Of a DNA stretch of 12,458 nucleotides, positions 1-6,722 are shown in pieces. The notes under the pieces are model-generated. The model ran no database searches. It was not told the DNA's origin and saw only the letters and a list, made by a program, of their open reading frames with translations. The stretch comes from Streptomyces fulvoviolaceus (lineage in GTDB: Bacteria > Actinomycetota > Actinomycetes > Streptomycetales > Streptomycetaceae). Both the position numbers and the translations under genes were made by a program. The stretch covers positions 1 to 12,458 of the forward strand of contig NZ_JOEY01000116.1 of NCBI RefSeq assembly GCF_000718165.1. Direction: 5' to 3'. Position 1 is the first letter of the stretch. The number at the start of each line of letters is the position of its first letter.

Positions 1-161
1 CACGTCTGCGCGGAGTGCTCCAGACCCTGCGCGCACCGCACCTTCAGATCCCGGGAGGCCAGCGACCCGAGGTGCGCACCGACCAGCGCGAGGACCTTCT
101 CATCGGCGGGCGTGAGCTGCTTCAACCGGGTACGGACCGCCACCCCCGAAGGACCGGGCAC
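1..161 (-). pseudogene. TnpB-like (IS200/IS605 OrfB) transposase, N-terminal fragment at window edge
   Basis: Reading leftward from a GTG at 161, the frame starts VPGPSGVAVRTRLKQL, continues with TPADEKVLALVGAHLGSLAS and then reaches RDLKVRC and LEHSAQT before the window ends. From memory this matches the start of TnpB/OrfB-family proteins common in Streptomyces. Members of this family are RNA-guided nucleases or accessory proteins of IS200/IS605-type elements. Only about 53 residues are visible, so the RuvC-like catalytic residues and C-terminal zinc finger cannot be checked, and the gene may be intact beyond the edge. I type it as pseudogene only because it abuts another broken transposase. 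The open frame extends upstream of the GTG to about 230 without a better start. Confidence 0.5.
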
Positions 162-215
162 GACACACGACGCCGCAAGCTCCCGCAACCCGCCCACCCC
201 ACACCCCCTGGCATC

Positions 216-408
216 ATGCAGCCCCTCGAAGAGTCTGTGAACGACACGCTCAAGGGACAGTTGGGCCTGGAACAGCACGGCGGCCGCACTCACGAGGGTG
301 TTGCCGTCCGCGTCGCCCAGCGCATCCTCGCCATGGCCACCACGATCTGGCACAAACCACAAGACCGGAGCACCCATCATGCGCTCCCTCATCGCATTTG
401 ATCACTGA
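216..408 (+). pseudogene. DDE-type IS transposase, C-terminal remnant with frameshift
   Basis: The frame reads EESVNDTLKGQLGLEQHGG, then RTHEGVAVRVAQRILAMAT and TIWH. This is the C-terminal region of a DDE transposase, in which the Glu before SVNDTLK would be the last acidic catalytic residue. After TIWH the reading frame is lost. Dropping one A near 353-356 restores NHKTGAPIMRSLIAFDH followed by TGA at 406-408, the usual tail of this family in Streptomyces. The two earlier Asp residues are absent, so this is a dead fragment. I recall the family as IS982/IS5-like but cannot fix which. It lies back to back with the TnpB-like fragment, so one element may have inserted into or recombined with the other. 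Confidence 0.6.
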
Positions 409-624
409 ACACATAGGACTTGCTCGTCTAGTGCGCACTGTGCACCTGCACGTTCAGGCCGCAGTGGGAACACCGGCCAACCCACCACAATCCTGCGGAT
501 ATTCCGAAGGCCGACCACAAGGCACCCGGCGCGGCCCCGCACCCTGCCATCCAGCGGTCAAGACAGCCGCGTGACCTGCGATCCGCCACTCTGAGGGATA
601 AAAGCGAAGCTAAGCCAAGGCCGC
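409..624. other. Intergenic stretch after the IS remnants
   Basis: No convincing gene lies here. Just after the transposase stop is TAGGACTTGCTCGTCTAG, which could be an element end, but no matching second end was found in the window. On the minus strand a short frame, about 500 to 428, ends WWVGRCSHCGLNVQVHSAH with a C-x2-C pair. It may be the tail of a lost gene or chance. A small imperfect hairpin (TAAGC 611-615, GCTTA 623-627) overlaps the kinase stop codon and has no clear T tract. Confidence 0.4.
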
Positions 625-2580
625 TTAACGCGCGCGAAGTTCGGCGGCGGCGGAGGCCGCGAGGTCGGTGGCCATCTTGCAGAGCCTGTCCGTGGGCCGT
701 TGCCCGCCGACGTCCAGGCGCACCATCTCGGCGGCCGTCACGGCGTCCTGGCCGCTGTACCTGCGGGCCTCGATGAAGACCGCGCAGGTGTCGTCGTCGG
801 GTTCGACGACGGCGCGGTATCCGCTGAGAGTGATGGCGGTGCCGTCGTCCGCTGCGGACTTGGGCTGATCGCGGAAGAAGGCGATTTCCGTGTCCAGGTC
901 GTCGACGTCACTCGACCACTCGCAGCTCCAGTTGGCGACGCCGATGTCCGGCACGTCGACCTTGAGGCCGGGAACGATGGACAGCGCCTTGGCGTCGAGC
1001 AGCTTGCAGGCGTTCGCCCAGGCCAGCGACGCGCGCTTGTAGGCCGGGTGACGACGGGGGAGCGGGCCCTGGTCGAGGACCTCGGCTGCGCTCTCCGCGG
1101 CCCTGTAGGCGACCGCGCAGAGTGTCGCGTCGCCGCCGAACACGGAGCCCTTGCCCATGTTGACGCGGACCCCGACCAGGGTGTTGTCGGTTTCGCCGTC
1201 GTTCGTCAGCAGCAGCTTGCACTCGTCGCTCTCCGAGTCCTCTTCTCGGATGCCGATCTTCCCGATGGTTCTGGAGGGCTTCGACCCCTCGGGCGGCGAG
1301 CCCCGGCGGAGGCGGATCGACACGTCGATCCGGGTCTTGTCGTCGATGCCCACGAGCACGTCGCAGCGGTCGAAGTTCCCGTAGTCCACGTCTACTTCGG
1401 CGTCGCCGAACTGCTCGAGAGCGGTGAGGTCGGCCAGGGCGCACACGTCGGCCGTGTGCGGATCGCCGATCAGAGCCTGCGGTTCGCCGTCCGAACCGTC
1501 CTCCTCGGTCCGGCTCTGGCCGGGCTCGGAGGTGGCCTTCCCGCCGTCGCCGTGGTCCGGGACGACGATGAGCCCCAGGGCCAGTACGGCGCTGATTCCG
1601 AGGGCCGCTGCGATCAGTGGCCGACGCCGCCGCCGGCGCCCGGCGGACTTGTCCTGAGGGATAGTCGTAGAGGCATCCGTAGGGACATCCGGCCCGGATG
1701 CGGCGATGGCCTCCAGGAGCCGCTTGGCCTCGGCGGCGTCGGGGCGGTGCTGTGGATCACGCTGGAGCATGGCGGTGAGAACCGGGTGCAGCGGTCCCAC
1801 GGCGGCGGCGTCCAACTTGACGACGCCCTGCTCGGCCCGCCAGTACCTCAGGCGCTCGGCGTCCTTCCCGTTGCTCTCCGTCCTCCCGGGGGCGGCGTCC
1901 TCCTCGGGTTCGCCGCCGCGCGGTGGCGAACCGGTGACCAGCGCGTAGAGGGTGGCGGCCAGGCAGAACACGTCCGAGACCGGGCGGGGGACGTTGCCCC
2001 GGGCCAGCTCGGGGGCGGCGTAGTCAGGGGTGAAGCTGAACGGGCCGTTGACCGTGATGGTTTCGGTGCCGCCGATCCGGTATGCGGCGCCGAAGTCCAG
2101 TAACTTCGCGGTCCCGTGCCGGGTGAGGCCGATGTTGGCCGGCTTGATGTCGCAGTGGACGATGCCCCCCTCGTGCAGAGCGGCGAGCGCGTCGGCGAGT
2201 TGGGCACCGATACGGGCCGCCCGTACGGGAGAGACCGGCGGCCGCCGATCCAGGCCGCCACCGGGCATGTACTCCATGATGAACCAGTACGTCCGCGTCC
2301 CGGCACCGTCGCCGTCCGCGTCCCCGCCTTTCTCCTGGGGCACGGTCACGACGTCGAACAGGGTCACGACGTGGGGGTGGTCGCGGAACTTGGCCATGGC
2401 ACGTGGCTCGCCCAGCAGCCGCCGCACCGCGGCTTCCTCCTCGCCGTCGACCCGCTCCGGTTTCAGGGCGACGTCCTGCCCCACCACCTTGTCGTGGGCC
2501 AGCCACACGTCACCGCTTCTCCCCGCGCCGATTACCTCCTTGAGGACATAGCGGTCGGCGAACTCGTCCCCGGAACGCAC
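625..2580 (-). CDS. Transmembrane Ser/Thr protein kinase with duplicated four-Cys extracellular module
   Basis: 651 residues from GTG 2580, which follows the purine-rich AGGGGGAAG; an in-frame GTG at 2631 would add 17 residues. The N-terminal half is a PknB-type (Hanks) kinase: Gly loop GAGRSG about 18-23, VALK with Lys40, HCDIKPAN with catalytic Asp144 and Asn149, DFG 162-164, and the APE motif soon after. The Arg of the HRD motif is Cys143, so this is a non-RD kinase. A basic stretch (RRRRRR) precedes one membrane helix at about 321-340. The outer part holds two related modules, each with four Cys: 380, 406, 454, 488 and 525, 553, 599, 634. They resemble DUF3558-like lipoprotein domains and probably sense something outside the cell or at the wall. 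No partner gene is adjacent. The kinase call is firm; the ligand is unknown. Confidence 0.9.
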   Translation of the reverse strand: MRSGDEFADRYVLKEVIGAGRSGDVWLAHDKVVGQDVALKPERVDGEEEAAVRRLLGEPRAMAKFRDHPHVVTLFDVVTVPQEKGGDADGDGAGTRTYWFIMEYMPGGGLDRRPPVSPVRAARIGAQLADALAALHEGGIVHCDIKPANIGLTRHGTAKLLDFGAAYRIGGTETITVNGPFSFTPDYAAPELARGNVPRPVSDVFCLAATLYALVTGSPPRGGEPEEDAAPGRTESNGKDAERLRYWRAEQGVVKLDAAAVGPLHPVLTAMLQRDPQHRPDAAEAKRLLEAIAASGPDVPTDASTTIPQDKSAGRRRRRRPLIAAALGISAVLALGLIVVPDHGDGGKATSEPGQSRTEEDGSDGEPQALIGDPHTADVCALADLTALEQFGDAEVDVDYGNFDRCDVLVGIDDKTRIDVSIRLRRGSPPEGSKPSRTIGKIGIREEDSESDECKLLLTNDGETDNTLVGVRVNMGKGSVFGGDATLCAVAYRAAESAAEVLDQGPLPRRHPAYKRASLAWANACKLLDAKALSIVPGLKVDVPDIGVANWSCEWSSDVDDLDTEIAFFRDQPKSAADDGTAITLSGYRAVVEPDDDTCAVFIEARRYSGQDAVTAAEMVRLDVGGQRPTDRLCKMATDLAASAAAELRAR

Positions 2581-2645
2581 GGATCTTCCCCCTCGGTCGA
2601 GTCCGGAACGCACACGGCCCGGGCCGCGCACATGGATCGAACCGT

Positions 2646-2671
2646 ACTGCGTAGGGCGGACCGTACGCAGT
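2646..2671. promoter_or_regulatory. Inverted repeat, 8-bp arms, upstream of the kinase
   Basis: ACTGCGTA (2646-2653) and TACGCAGT (2664-2671) are perfect inverted arms separated by 10 bases. The site lies about 65 bases upstream of the favoured kinase start and within the divergent kinase/alginate lyase region. It could be a repressor operator or a leader hairpin in the kinase transcript. The arms are seen directly; the function is inferred. Confidence 0.4.
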
Positions 2672-2687
2672 GTCTACCCAGAGCCTT

Positions 2688-2704
2688 CATGAGCCGCACT
2701 CATG
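2688..2704. promoter_or_regulatory. Inverted repeat CATGAG-N5-CTCATG in divergent region
   Basis: Perfect 6-bp arms (2688-2693 and 2699-2704) flank CCGCA, a size typical of bacterial dimeric repressor sites. It lies 16 bases from the inverted repeat at 2646-2671, between the kinase and the alginate lyase. A regulator binding here could control either gene. No regulator gene is adjacent. Confidence 0.35.
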
Positions 2705-2856
2705 CGTAGAGGTGGACGGATCGAGGGCGGTGGGAGGGCGGGGCGGACGGCCCCGTCGGCGGTGAAGGCGCGAGGGGCTTCGGGACCGGTCCGGACAACG
2801 GCGTCTACGGTGCGCATCGGCCCGAACCGAACACCCCGACAGAGAGGAACCCTTCC

Positions 2857-3639
2857 ATGCCGAGAATCAGAACCTGCGTGCCGGCGGGCATCGCGGCAGC
2901 CCTTTCGAGTGTCGCGCTGACGCTGCCTGCCCAGGCCGACATCCCGGCTCCGCACGAACGGGCGACCGCCCGCTGTGCCTACCCCTCCGACATCCTCGAC
3001 CTGACCGACTGGAAGCTGACTCTGCCCACCGGAGAGGACGAGGACCCCACCGAGATCACACAGCCCGAACTGGCGACCTTCTCCGCCCGTCCCTGGGTCC
3101 AGGCCGACGCGGCCTGCGATGCGGTGAGGTTCCGGGCCGCCGTCAACGGCGTGACGACGGGCGGCTCCAGCTACCCGCGCGCCGAGCTGCGGGAGATGAC
3201 CGACGACGGTGAGGACGAAGCCGCCTGGTCCACCTCTGACGGCACCCACACCCTCGTGGTCAGGGAGGCGTTCACGGCACTGCCCGAGGACAGGCCGTAC
3301 CTGGTAGGCGCGCAGGTCCACGGCGGGGACGACGACGTCACCGTCCTCCGCCTCGAAGGCAGCAGCCTCTACGTCACCGCTGGCGACGACCGCCACCACC
3401 ACCTCGTCACCGACGACTACGAGCTGGGCACCGAGTTCGAGGCCAAGTTCGTGGCCAAGGACGGGGAGATCGACGTGTACTACAACAGCCGGCTGCAGAC
3501 CACGATCTCCCACGACGGCGACACCAACTACTTCAAGGCAGGGGCCTATACGCAGGCCAACTGCGACAACTCCGAGCCGTGCGCCGACGACAACTACGGC
3601 GAGGTCCGCATCTCCCGCATCAAGGTCACCCACTCCTGA
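2857..3639 (+). CDS. Secreted polysaccharide lyase family 7 (alginate lyase)
   Basis: 260 residues, ATG 2857 preceded by the RBS-like AGAGAGGAA. Residues 1-27 form a Sec signal peptide with a basic start, a hydrophobic core and an AQA|D cleavage site, so the enzyme is exported. The mature part is a single PL7 beta-jelly-roll domain, and all three active-site motifs are visible: RAELREM (108-114), QVH (153-155) and YFKAGAYTQ (225-233), supplying Arg, Gln/His and Tyr. These enzymes cut alginate by beta-elimination, giving unsaturated oligosaccharides. QVH rather than QIH has been linked to a preference for mannuronate-rich alginate; this is a tendency, not proof. Four Cys (40, 88, 236, 242) may form disulfides. 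The length is normal for a single-domain enzyme. There is no transporter or uronate-catabolism gene beside it, and a histidine-kinase fragment begins 3 bases after its stop. Confidence 0.9.
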   Translation: MPRIRTCVPAGIAAALSSVALTLPAQADIPAPHERATARCAYPSDILDLTDWKLTLPTGEDEDPTEITQPELATFSARPWVQADAACDAVRFRAAVNGVTTGGSSYPRAELREMTDDGEDEAAWSTSDGTHTLVVREAFTALPEDRPYLVGAQVHGGDDDVTVLRLEGSSLYVTAGDDRHHHLVTDDYELGTEFEAKFVAKDGEIDVYYNSRLQTTISHDGDTNYFKAGAYTQANCDNSEPCADDNYGEVRISRIKVTHS

Positions 3640-3642
3640 CCG

Positions 3643-3975
3643 GTGGACACCATCGACGTCGCCCTCAACCGCGCCCTCGTCTACACCCTGCTCACTGCTT
3701 TCGTGGCCGGAATGTACGCGGCCGGCGTGGGCGTCGTCGCTCTCCTGGGCCAGTCGGTCGGCGTCAACCGCTTCCTCTACGGCGAGCGGGACGAGCCGTA
3801 CACCGTCATCGGCCGGATCGCTTCGTGCCTGGAGGCCGCCGGCAGCGCCCAACAGCTGCTGCCGGGCCTCGTGGAGGCGGTCGCCACGGCGCTGCGGGTG
3901 CCCTGGACGGCGCTGGAGATGTGCGCGGAGGACGGCTCCACCCGCCGCATCGCGCACGGAAGTCCGGCGCCCGGA
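3643..3975 (+). pseudogene. Sensor histidine kinase, internal fragment
   Basis: From GTG 3643 the frame reads TIDVALNRALVYTLLTAF, a hydrophobic segment, then GVNRFLYGERDEPYTVIGRI and a GAF-like start (LVEAVATALRVPWTALEM). This matches the middle of actinobacterial NarL-type sensor kinases, at the join between the membrane region and the GAF domain. The membrane helices that normally precede it, the HisKA_3 phosphoacceptor region and the ATPase domain are all missing. Compared with the family as I remember it, about 40 residues also seem lost between the last helix and GVNRFLYG. Similarity ends near 3970, where the frame continues into DNA antisense to the amidohydrolase fragment until a stop at 4023. 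It is therefore cut at both ends and unlikely to work. Confidence 0.65.
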
Positions 3976-4360
3976 GGCGTTGCGCCATCGTCACCCTGTC
4001 CTCGGCGGCGGACAGGTACGTGACTCCTGGCTCGGAGACGGAGACCACCTGGGTCTGGATGCCGTAGCGGTTCATGAAGTCCACCGCGAGCGTCGGGCTC
4101 CAGTCCGGTACCGGAACGCCGCCGATCTCGGTGATGTCGTGCGCTGTCAGCGACTGCCGGTAGAAGTCCGGGATCAGGTGGCAGTGCACGTCGATGCGGT
4201 CCCGTCCGCGAGGTGCGGAAGCGTCGGAGGCCGAGTCGCCGGTGGCGATCGCCCGTGCCCCGCCGAGGGCCGTCGCGGCGGCTCCCACCGGCAGGGCCGC
4301 CTTGAGCAGGCCGCGTCGCCTCACAGCGTGTCGGGCACTTCGTTCAGTACTGTGGAACAC
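3975..4360 (-). pseudogene. Tat-exported amidohydrolase, N-terminal fragment
   Basis: From GTG 4360 the protein has a twin-arginine signal (RRRGLLKAALPVGAAATALG), then RIDVHCHLIPDFYRQSL, whose H-x-H pair is the first metal-binding motif of the amidohydrolase (ACMSD-like) superfamily. VPDWSPTLAVDFMNRYGI and VVSVSEPGV follow, as in that family. Similarity stops after about 125 residues (MAQRL), near 3975. The frame then runs antisense through the histidine-kinase fragment to a stop at 3806, giving an artificial tail. Family members are usually 300 or more residues, so the later metal ligands and the catalytic Asp are missing. The two fragments point at each other with their 3' ends fused, which marks a deletion or inversion junction. 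Confidence 0.7.
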
Positions 4361-4424
4361 CTCACCGTGGGGGGGAGTGAGCGGAGGAGGAGGTACGACC
4401 CTGCCACGGCGAGCCCCGCGTTCC

Positions 4425-4440
4425 TGTAGTGCTCGCTACA
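4425..4440. promoter_or_regulatory. Operator-like inverted repeat TGTAGTGCTCGCTACA
   Basis: The 16-bp site has arms TGTAG/CTACA that extend to 6 of 7 matches. It sits between the start of the amidohydrolase fragment (minus, 4360) and a strong RBS and GTG on the plus strand (4475). That is the normal place for an operator shared by a regulator and its divergent target. No intact regulator remains here. Confidence 0.35.
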
Positions 4441-4474
4441 TGGTTGCCGTAATGGCCGCTACTAGGAGGAGCGC

Positions 4475-4528
4475 GTGTACGCGTCAAGGAGCGTCGGGTC
4501 ACGACTGAGGACAGCACTCGCGAACTGA
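4475..4528 (+). pseudogene. 17-codon ORF with strong RBS; probable start of a lost gene
   Basis: AGGAGG (4464-4469) lies 5 bases before GTG 4475, an excellent ribosome binding site, and the frame reads VYASRSVGSRLRTALAN before TGA. I do not recognise the peptide. Two readings fit. It may be the first codons of a regulator whose body was deleted, since it is divergent from the amidohydrolase start with an operator-like repeat between. Or it may be a leader peptide. The first seems likelier given the truncations next door. Confidence 0.35.
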
Positions 4529-4555
4529 CGGCAACCGCAGCTGGGATCGGGAACT

Positions 4556-4576
4556 CCCGCTTCCGCCTGCGGGTTT
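4556..4576. terminator. Weak hairpin between the 17-codon ORF and the prenyltransferase gene
   Basis: CCCGC (4556-4560), an 8-base loop, and GCGGG (4569-4573) followed by TTT. It could end transcription from the left on the plus strand. It also lies just beyond the stop of the minus-strand prenyltransferase gene, but has no U tract in that direction. The stem is only 5 bp, so this is tentative. Confidence 0.25.
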
Positions 4577-4598
4577 CGTACGGTGCGAGGCCGAACTG

Positions 4599-5546
4599 TC
4601 AGGCGATCCCGGTGCCGCGCAGCAGCAGCAACGCCACGTCCACCACCGCCACGGCGACTGCCGCCGCGAACGCCGCCCGCTCCCGGCGGCGTCCCAGCAC
4701 CGTCCCCGCCACCGCGACCAGGCCGGCCACCGCGAGTGCCGCAATTCCCCACTTGCCGGGTGGCCCGGCGGGCCCCAGCGCCAGCACCGCGGACGCGGCC
4801 ACCAGCGGCACCGGCAGCAGCAGCCGCGCGCGGTGCGGGCCCAGCCGGTGCGGCCATCCCCGCACGCCCGTGGCCAGATCCCCGCGGATGTCCGGCAGCA
4901 CGTCGCCCAGATGGGCGCCGACCCCCAGCAACGCCCCGGCGGTGACGACCCACCAGGCCGGCCACGGCTGCCCCGGCAGCCCCAGTGCCACGAACGCCGG
5001 GAGCGCGGCGAAACCCACCGCGTACGGTGCCCAGGACCCCGCTGTCGCCTTGAGCCGCAGGTCGTACGCCCACGCGGCCGCCACCCCGGTCAGGTGAACG
5101 GCGCCCGCCCACAGGCCACAGGCGAACGACAGCGGTACGCACAGGGCCAGCGCGGCGTACGCGGCCACCCACACCTCCGTCGCACCGACCGTGCCGTCGA
5201 CGACGGGTTTGCCGTGGCGGCCGGCGGCGATGTCCCGGCGCGCGTCGAACGCGTCGTTGCACCAGCCGACGGACAACTGCCCGCTCAGCACGGCGGCAGC
5301 GGTCAGGACACCACGCGCGGCGCCCTGGCCGGCGGTGACGGCCAGAGCGGCCATCAAGGCGGTGACCGCCACGACAGGCCCGGGATGGCACGATCCGGCC
5401 AGGCCACCCACCCGGCCGGCCCAACTCGCGGCCGGGCCGCCGACCGTCGACTGCTCGGGAGTGCCCACCCGGCCGATCGTAGGCGCCCAGGCCCCACCCG
5501 GCTCGAGCACGCGCTCCCGGGGCGAACGGCCGGACGGGCGATCCAT
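4599..5546 (-). CDS. UbiA-family prenyltransferase
   Basis: 315 residues from ATG 5546. A longer frame to 5654 would overlap the divergent PKS gene and is less likely. The protein is a chain of hydrophobic helices with both Asp-rich motifs of UbiA enzymes: NDAFDARRD (97-105) and DVLPDIRGD (215-223). These bind Mg2+-diphosphate of the prenyl donor. YDLRLK (161-166) matches the conserved Tyr/Lys loop. UbiA enzymes are integral membrane proteins that move an isoprenoid chain onto an aromatic or other acceptor. The gene is divergent from the type III PKS operon with a 71-base gap, so the two sides probably share a control region. A role in prenylating the phenolic product is inferred. It could instead serve quinone or lipid metabolism. 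The roughly 50-residue N-terminal leader before the first helix is longer than usual, so the true start may be further in. Confidence 0.85.
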   Translation of the reverse strand: MDRPSGRSPRERVLEPGGAWAPTIGRVGTPEQSTVGGPAASWAGRVGGLAGSCHPGPVVAVTALMAALAVTAGQGAARGVLTAAAVLSGQLSVGWCNDAFDARRDIAAGRHGKPVVDGTVGATEVWVAAYAALALCVPLSFACGLWAGAVHLTGVAAAWAYDLRLKATAGSWAPYAVGFAALPAFVALGLPGQPWPAWWVVTAGALLGVGAHLGDVLPDIRGDLATGVRGWPHRLGPHRARLLLPVPLVAASAVLALGPAGPPGKWGIAALAVAGLVAVAGTVLGRRRERAAFAAAVAVAVVDVALLLLRGTGIA

Positions 5547-5617
5547 GGTGTCGAAGTCCCGGTCCGGGGAACATGTGGAAAGCAACTCGCCCCAGTCGGT
5601 AACCGGACGGGAACCAC

Positions 5618-6685
5618 ATGACGCGGATCGCCGCCGTTCACGGTGTCCTCGCACCGCACCGTCGCACCCAGTCCGAGATCACCGACATGGTGGCCCGCAC
5701 CTGCCTGCCGGAGGGCAGCGACCGCCGGGTCCTGGACCGGCTGCACCGCAGCGCGAAGGTCCACTCGCGCCATATGACGCTGCCGCTCGAACAGTACGGG
5801 GAACTGGACGGATTCGGCGCCGCCAACGACGTCTTCGTCGCCGCCGCCACCGACCTGGGCGCCAAGGCTGTTCGAGACGCGCTGCGCATGGCCGGTCTGT
5901 CCGCGGCCGACGTGGACCTGCTGATCTTCACCTCCGTCACCGGTATCGCCATCCCCTCCATCGACGCACGCCTGGTCGGCCGCCTCGGGCTGCGGCCGGA
6001 CGTCAAACGGCTGCCCCTGTTCGGCCTGGGCTGTGCCGGCGGTGCCGCCGGCCTGGCCCGTATGCACGACTACCTGCTGGGCCGGCCCGACCACGTGGCG
6101 GTGCTGCTGTCGGTCGAACTGTGCTCGCTCACCTTCCAGCGCAACGACGCCTCCATGGCCAACCTGGTCGCCACCGGACTGTTCGGCGACGGCGCCGCCG
6201 CGGTCGTCGCCCGCGGTGCAGACCGTCCGGGCCGCCCGGACGAGATCGCCGGCCCGACGATCGTGGACACCCGCAGCCACCTGTATCCGGACACCGAACG
6301 CGTCATGGGCTGGGACATCAAGGACACCGGATTCGAGATCGTCCTCGACCCGCAGGTCCCCGATGTCGTACGCCGCTACCTCGCCGATGACGTCGAGGGG
6401 TTCCTCGGCGACCACGGGATCAAGCCGAAGGACGTGACCGCCTGGGTGTGCCATCCCGGTGGCCCCAAGGTCCTCGAGGCCGTCACCGAAGCCCTCGACC
6501 TGCCCGACGACGCACTCGATGTGACCTGGCGTCACCTGGCCGACGTCGGCAACCTGTCCTCGTCATCGGTGCTCCACGTACTGCGCGACACCCTGGCCCA
6601 ACGCCGCCCGCCACCGGGCACCCCGGGTGTACTGCTGGCCATGGGGCCCGGATTCGCGTGCGAACTCGTCCTGCTGCGCTGGTAG
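5618..6685 (+). CDS. Type III polyketide synthase (alkylresorcinol synthase-like, SrsA-type)
   Basis: 355 residues, the normal size for the chalcone synthase superfamily. The catalytic triad is present: Cys139 in FGLGCAGGAAG, His279 in CHPGGPKV and Asn312 in GNLSSSSV. GFGPG-like loop residues appear as MGPGFACEL near the C-terminus. The enzyme would load an acyl-CoA starter, extend it with malonyl units and cyclise it. SVTGIAIPSIDARL and LLSVELCSLTFQR resemble, as I recall, the SCO7671/SrsA group rather than RppA naphthalene synthases. The neighbours (methyltransferase, flavoprotein) support synthesis of a long-chain resorcinol. ATG 5618 lies 71 bases from the divergent UbiA gene and the next gene begins 37 bases after the stop, so it probably leads the operon. 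Starter chain length and number of extensions cannot be read from sequence alone. Confidence 0.92.
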   Translation: MTRIAAVHGVLAPHRRTQSEITDMVARTCLPEGSDRRVLDRLHRSAKVHSRHMTLPLEQYGELDGFGAANDVFVAAATDLGAKAVRDALRMAGLSAADVDLLIFTSVTGIAIPSIDARLVGRLGLRPDVKRLPLFGLGCAGGAAGLARMHDYLLGRPDHVAVLLSVELCSLTFQRNDASMANLVATGLFGDGAAAVVARGADRPGRPDEIAGPTIVDTRSHLYPDTERVMGWDIKDTGFEIVLDPQVPDVVRRYLADDVEGFLGDHGIKPKDVTAWVCHPGGPKVLEAVTEALDLPDDALDVTWRHLADVGNLSSSSVLHVLRDTLAQRRPPPGTPGVLLAMGPGFACELVLLRW

Positions 6686-6697
6686 TTCAGACCGTCG

Positions 6698-6720
6698 AAG
6701 GACACAAAGGACTTAAGGAC
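6698..6720 (+). promoter_or_regulatory. Three AAGGAC repeats before the methyltransferase start
   Basis: AAGGAC occurs at 6698, 6707 and 6715, spaced 9 and 8 bases apart, in the 37-base gap before ATG 6723. Each is a weak Shine-Dalgarno-like sequence. The third ends 2 bases before the start codon, which is too close for ideal use, so the middle copy may help. This could set translation of the methyltransferase. Confidence 0.3.
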
Positions 6721-6722
6721 AC

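Noticed and set aside
700..2103. Plus-strand open frame of 467 codons
   Set aside because: It is antisense to the kinase gene, has no recognisable domains, and arises from high-GC codon bias.
2674..3957. Minus-strand open frame of 427 codons
   Set aside because: Antisense to the PL7 lyase, which has a signal peptide and all active-site motifs. The Val/Gly/Asp-rich composition is typical of a shadow frame.
4462..5619. Minus-strand open frame of 385 codons
   Set aside because: Overlaps the UbiA gene in another frame, is extremely Arg/Gly rich, and has no family features.
5354..6535. Minus-strand open frame of 393 codons
   Set aside because: Mostly antisense to the type III PKS; no recognisable domain.
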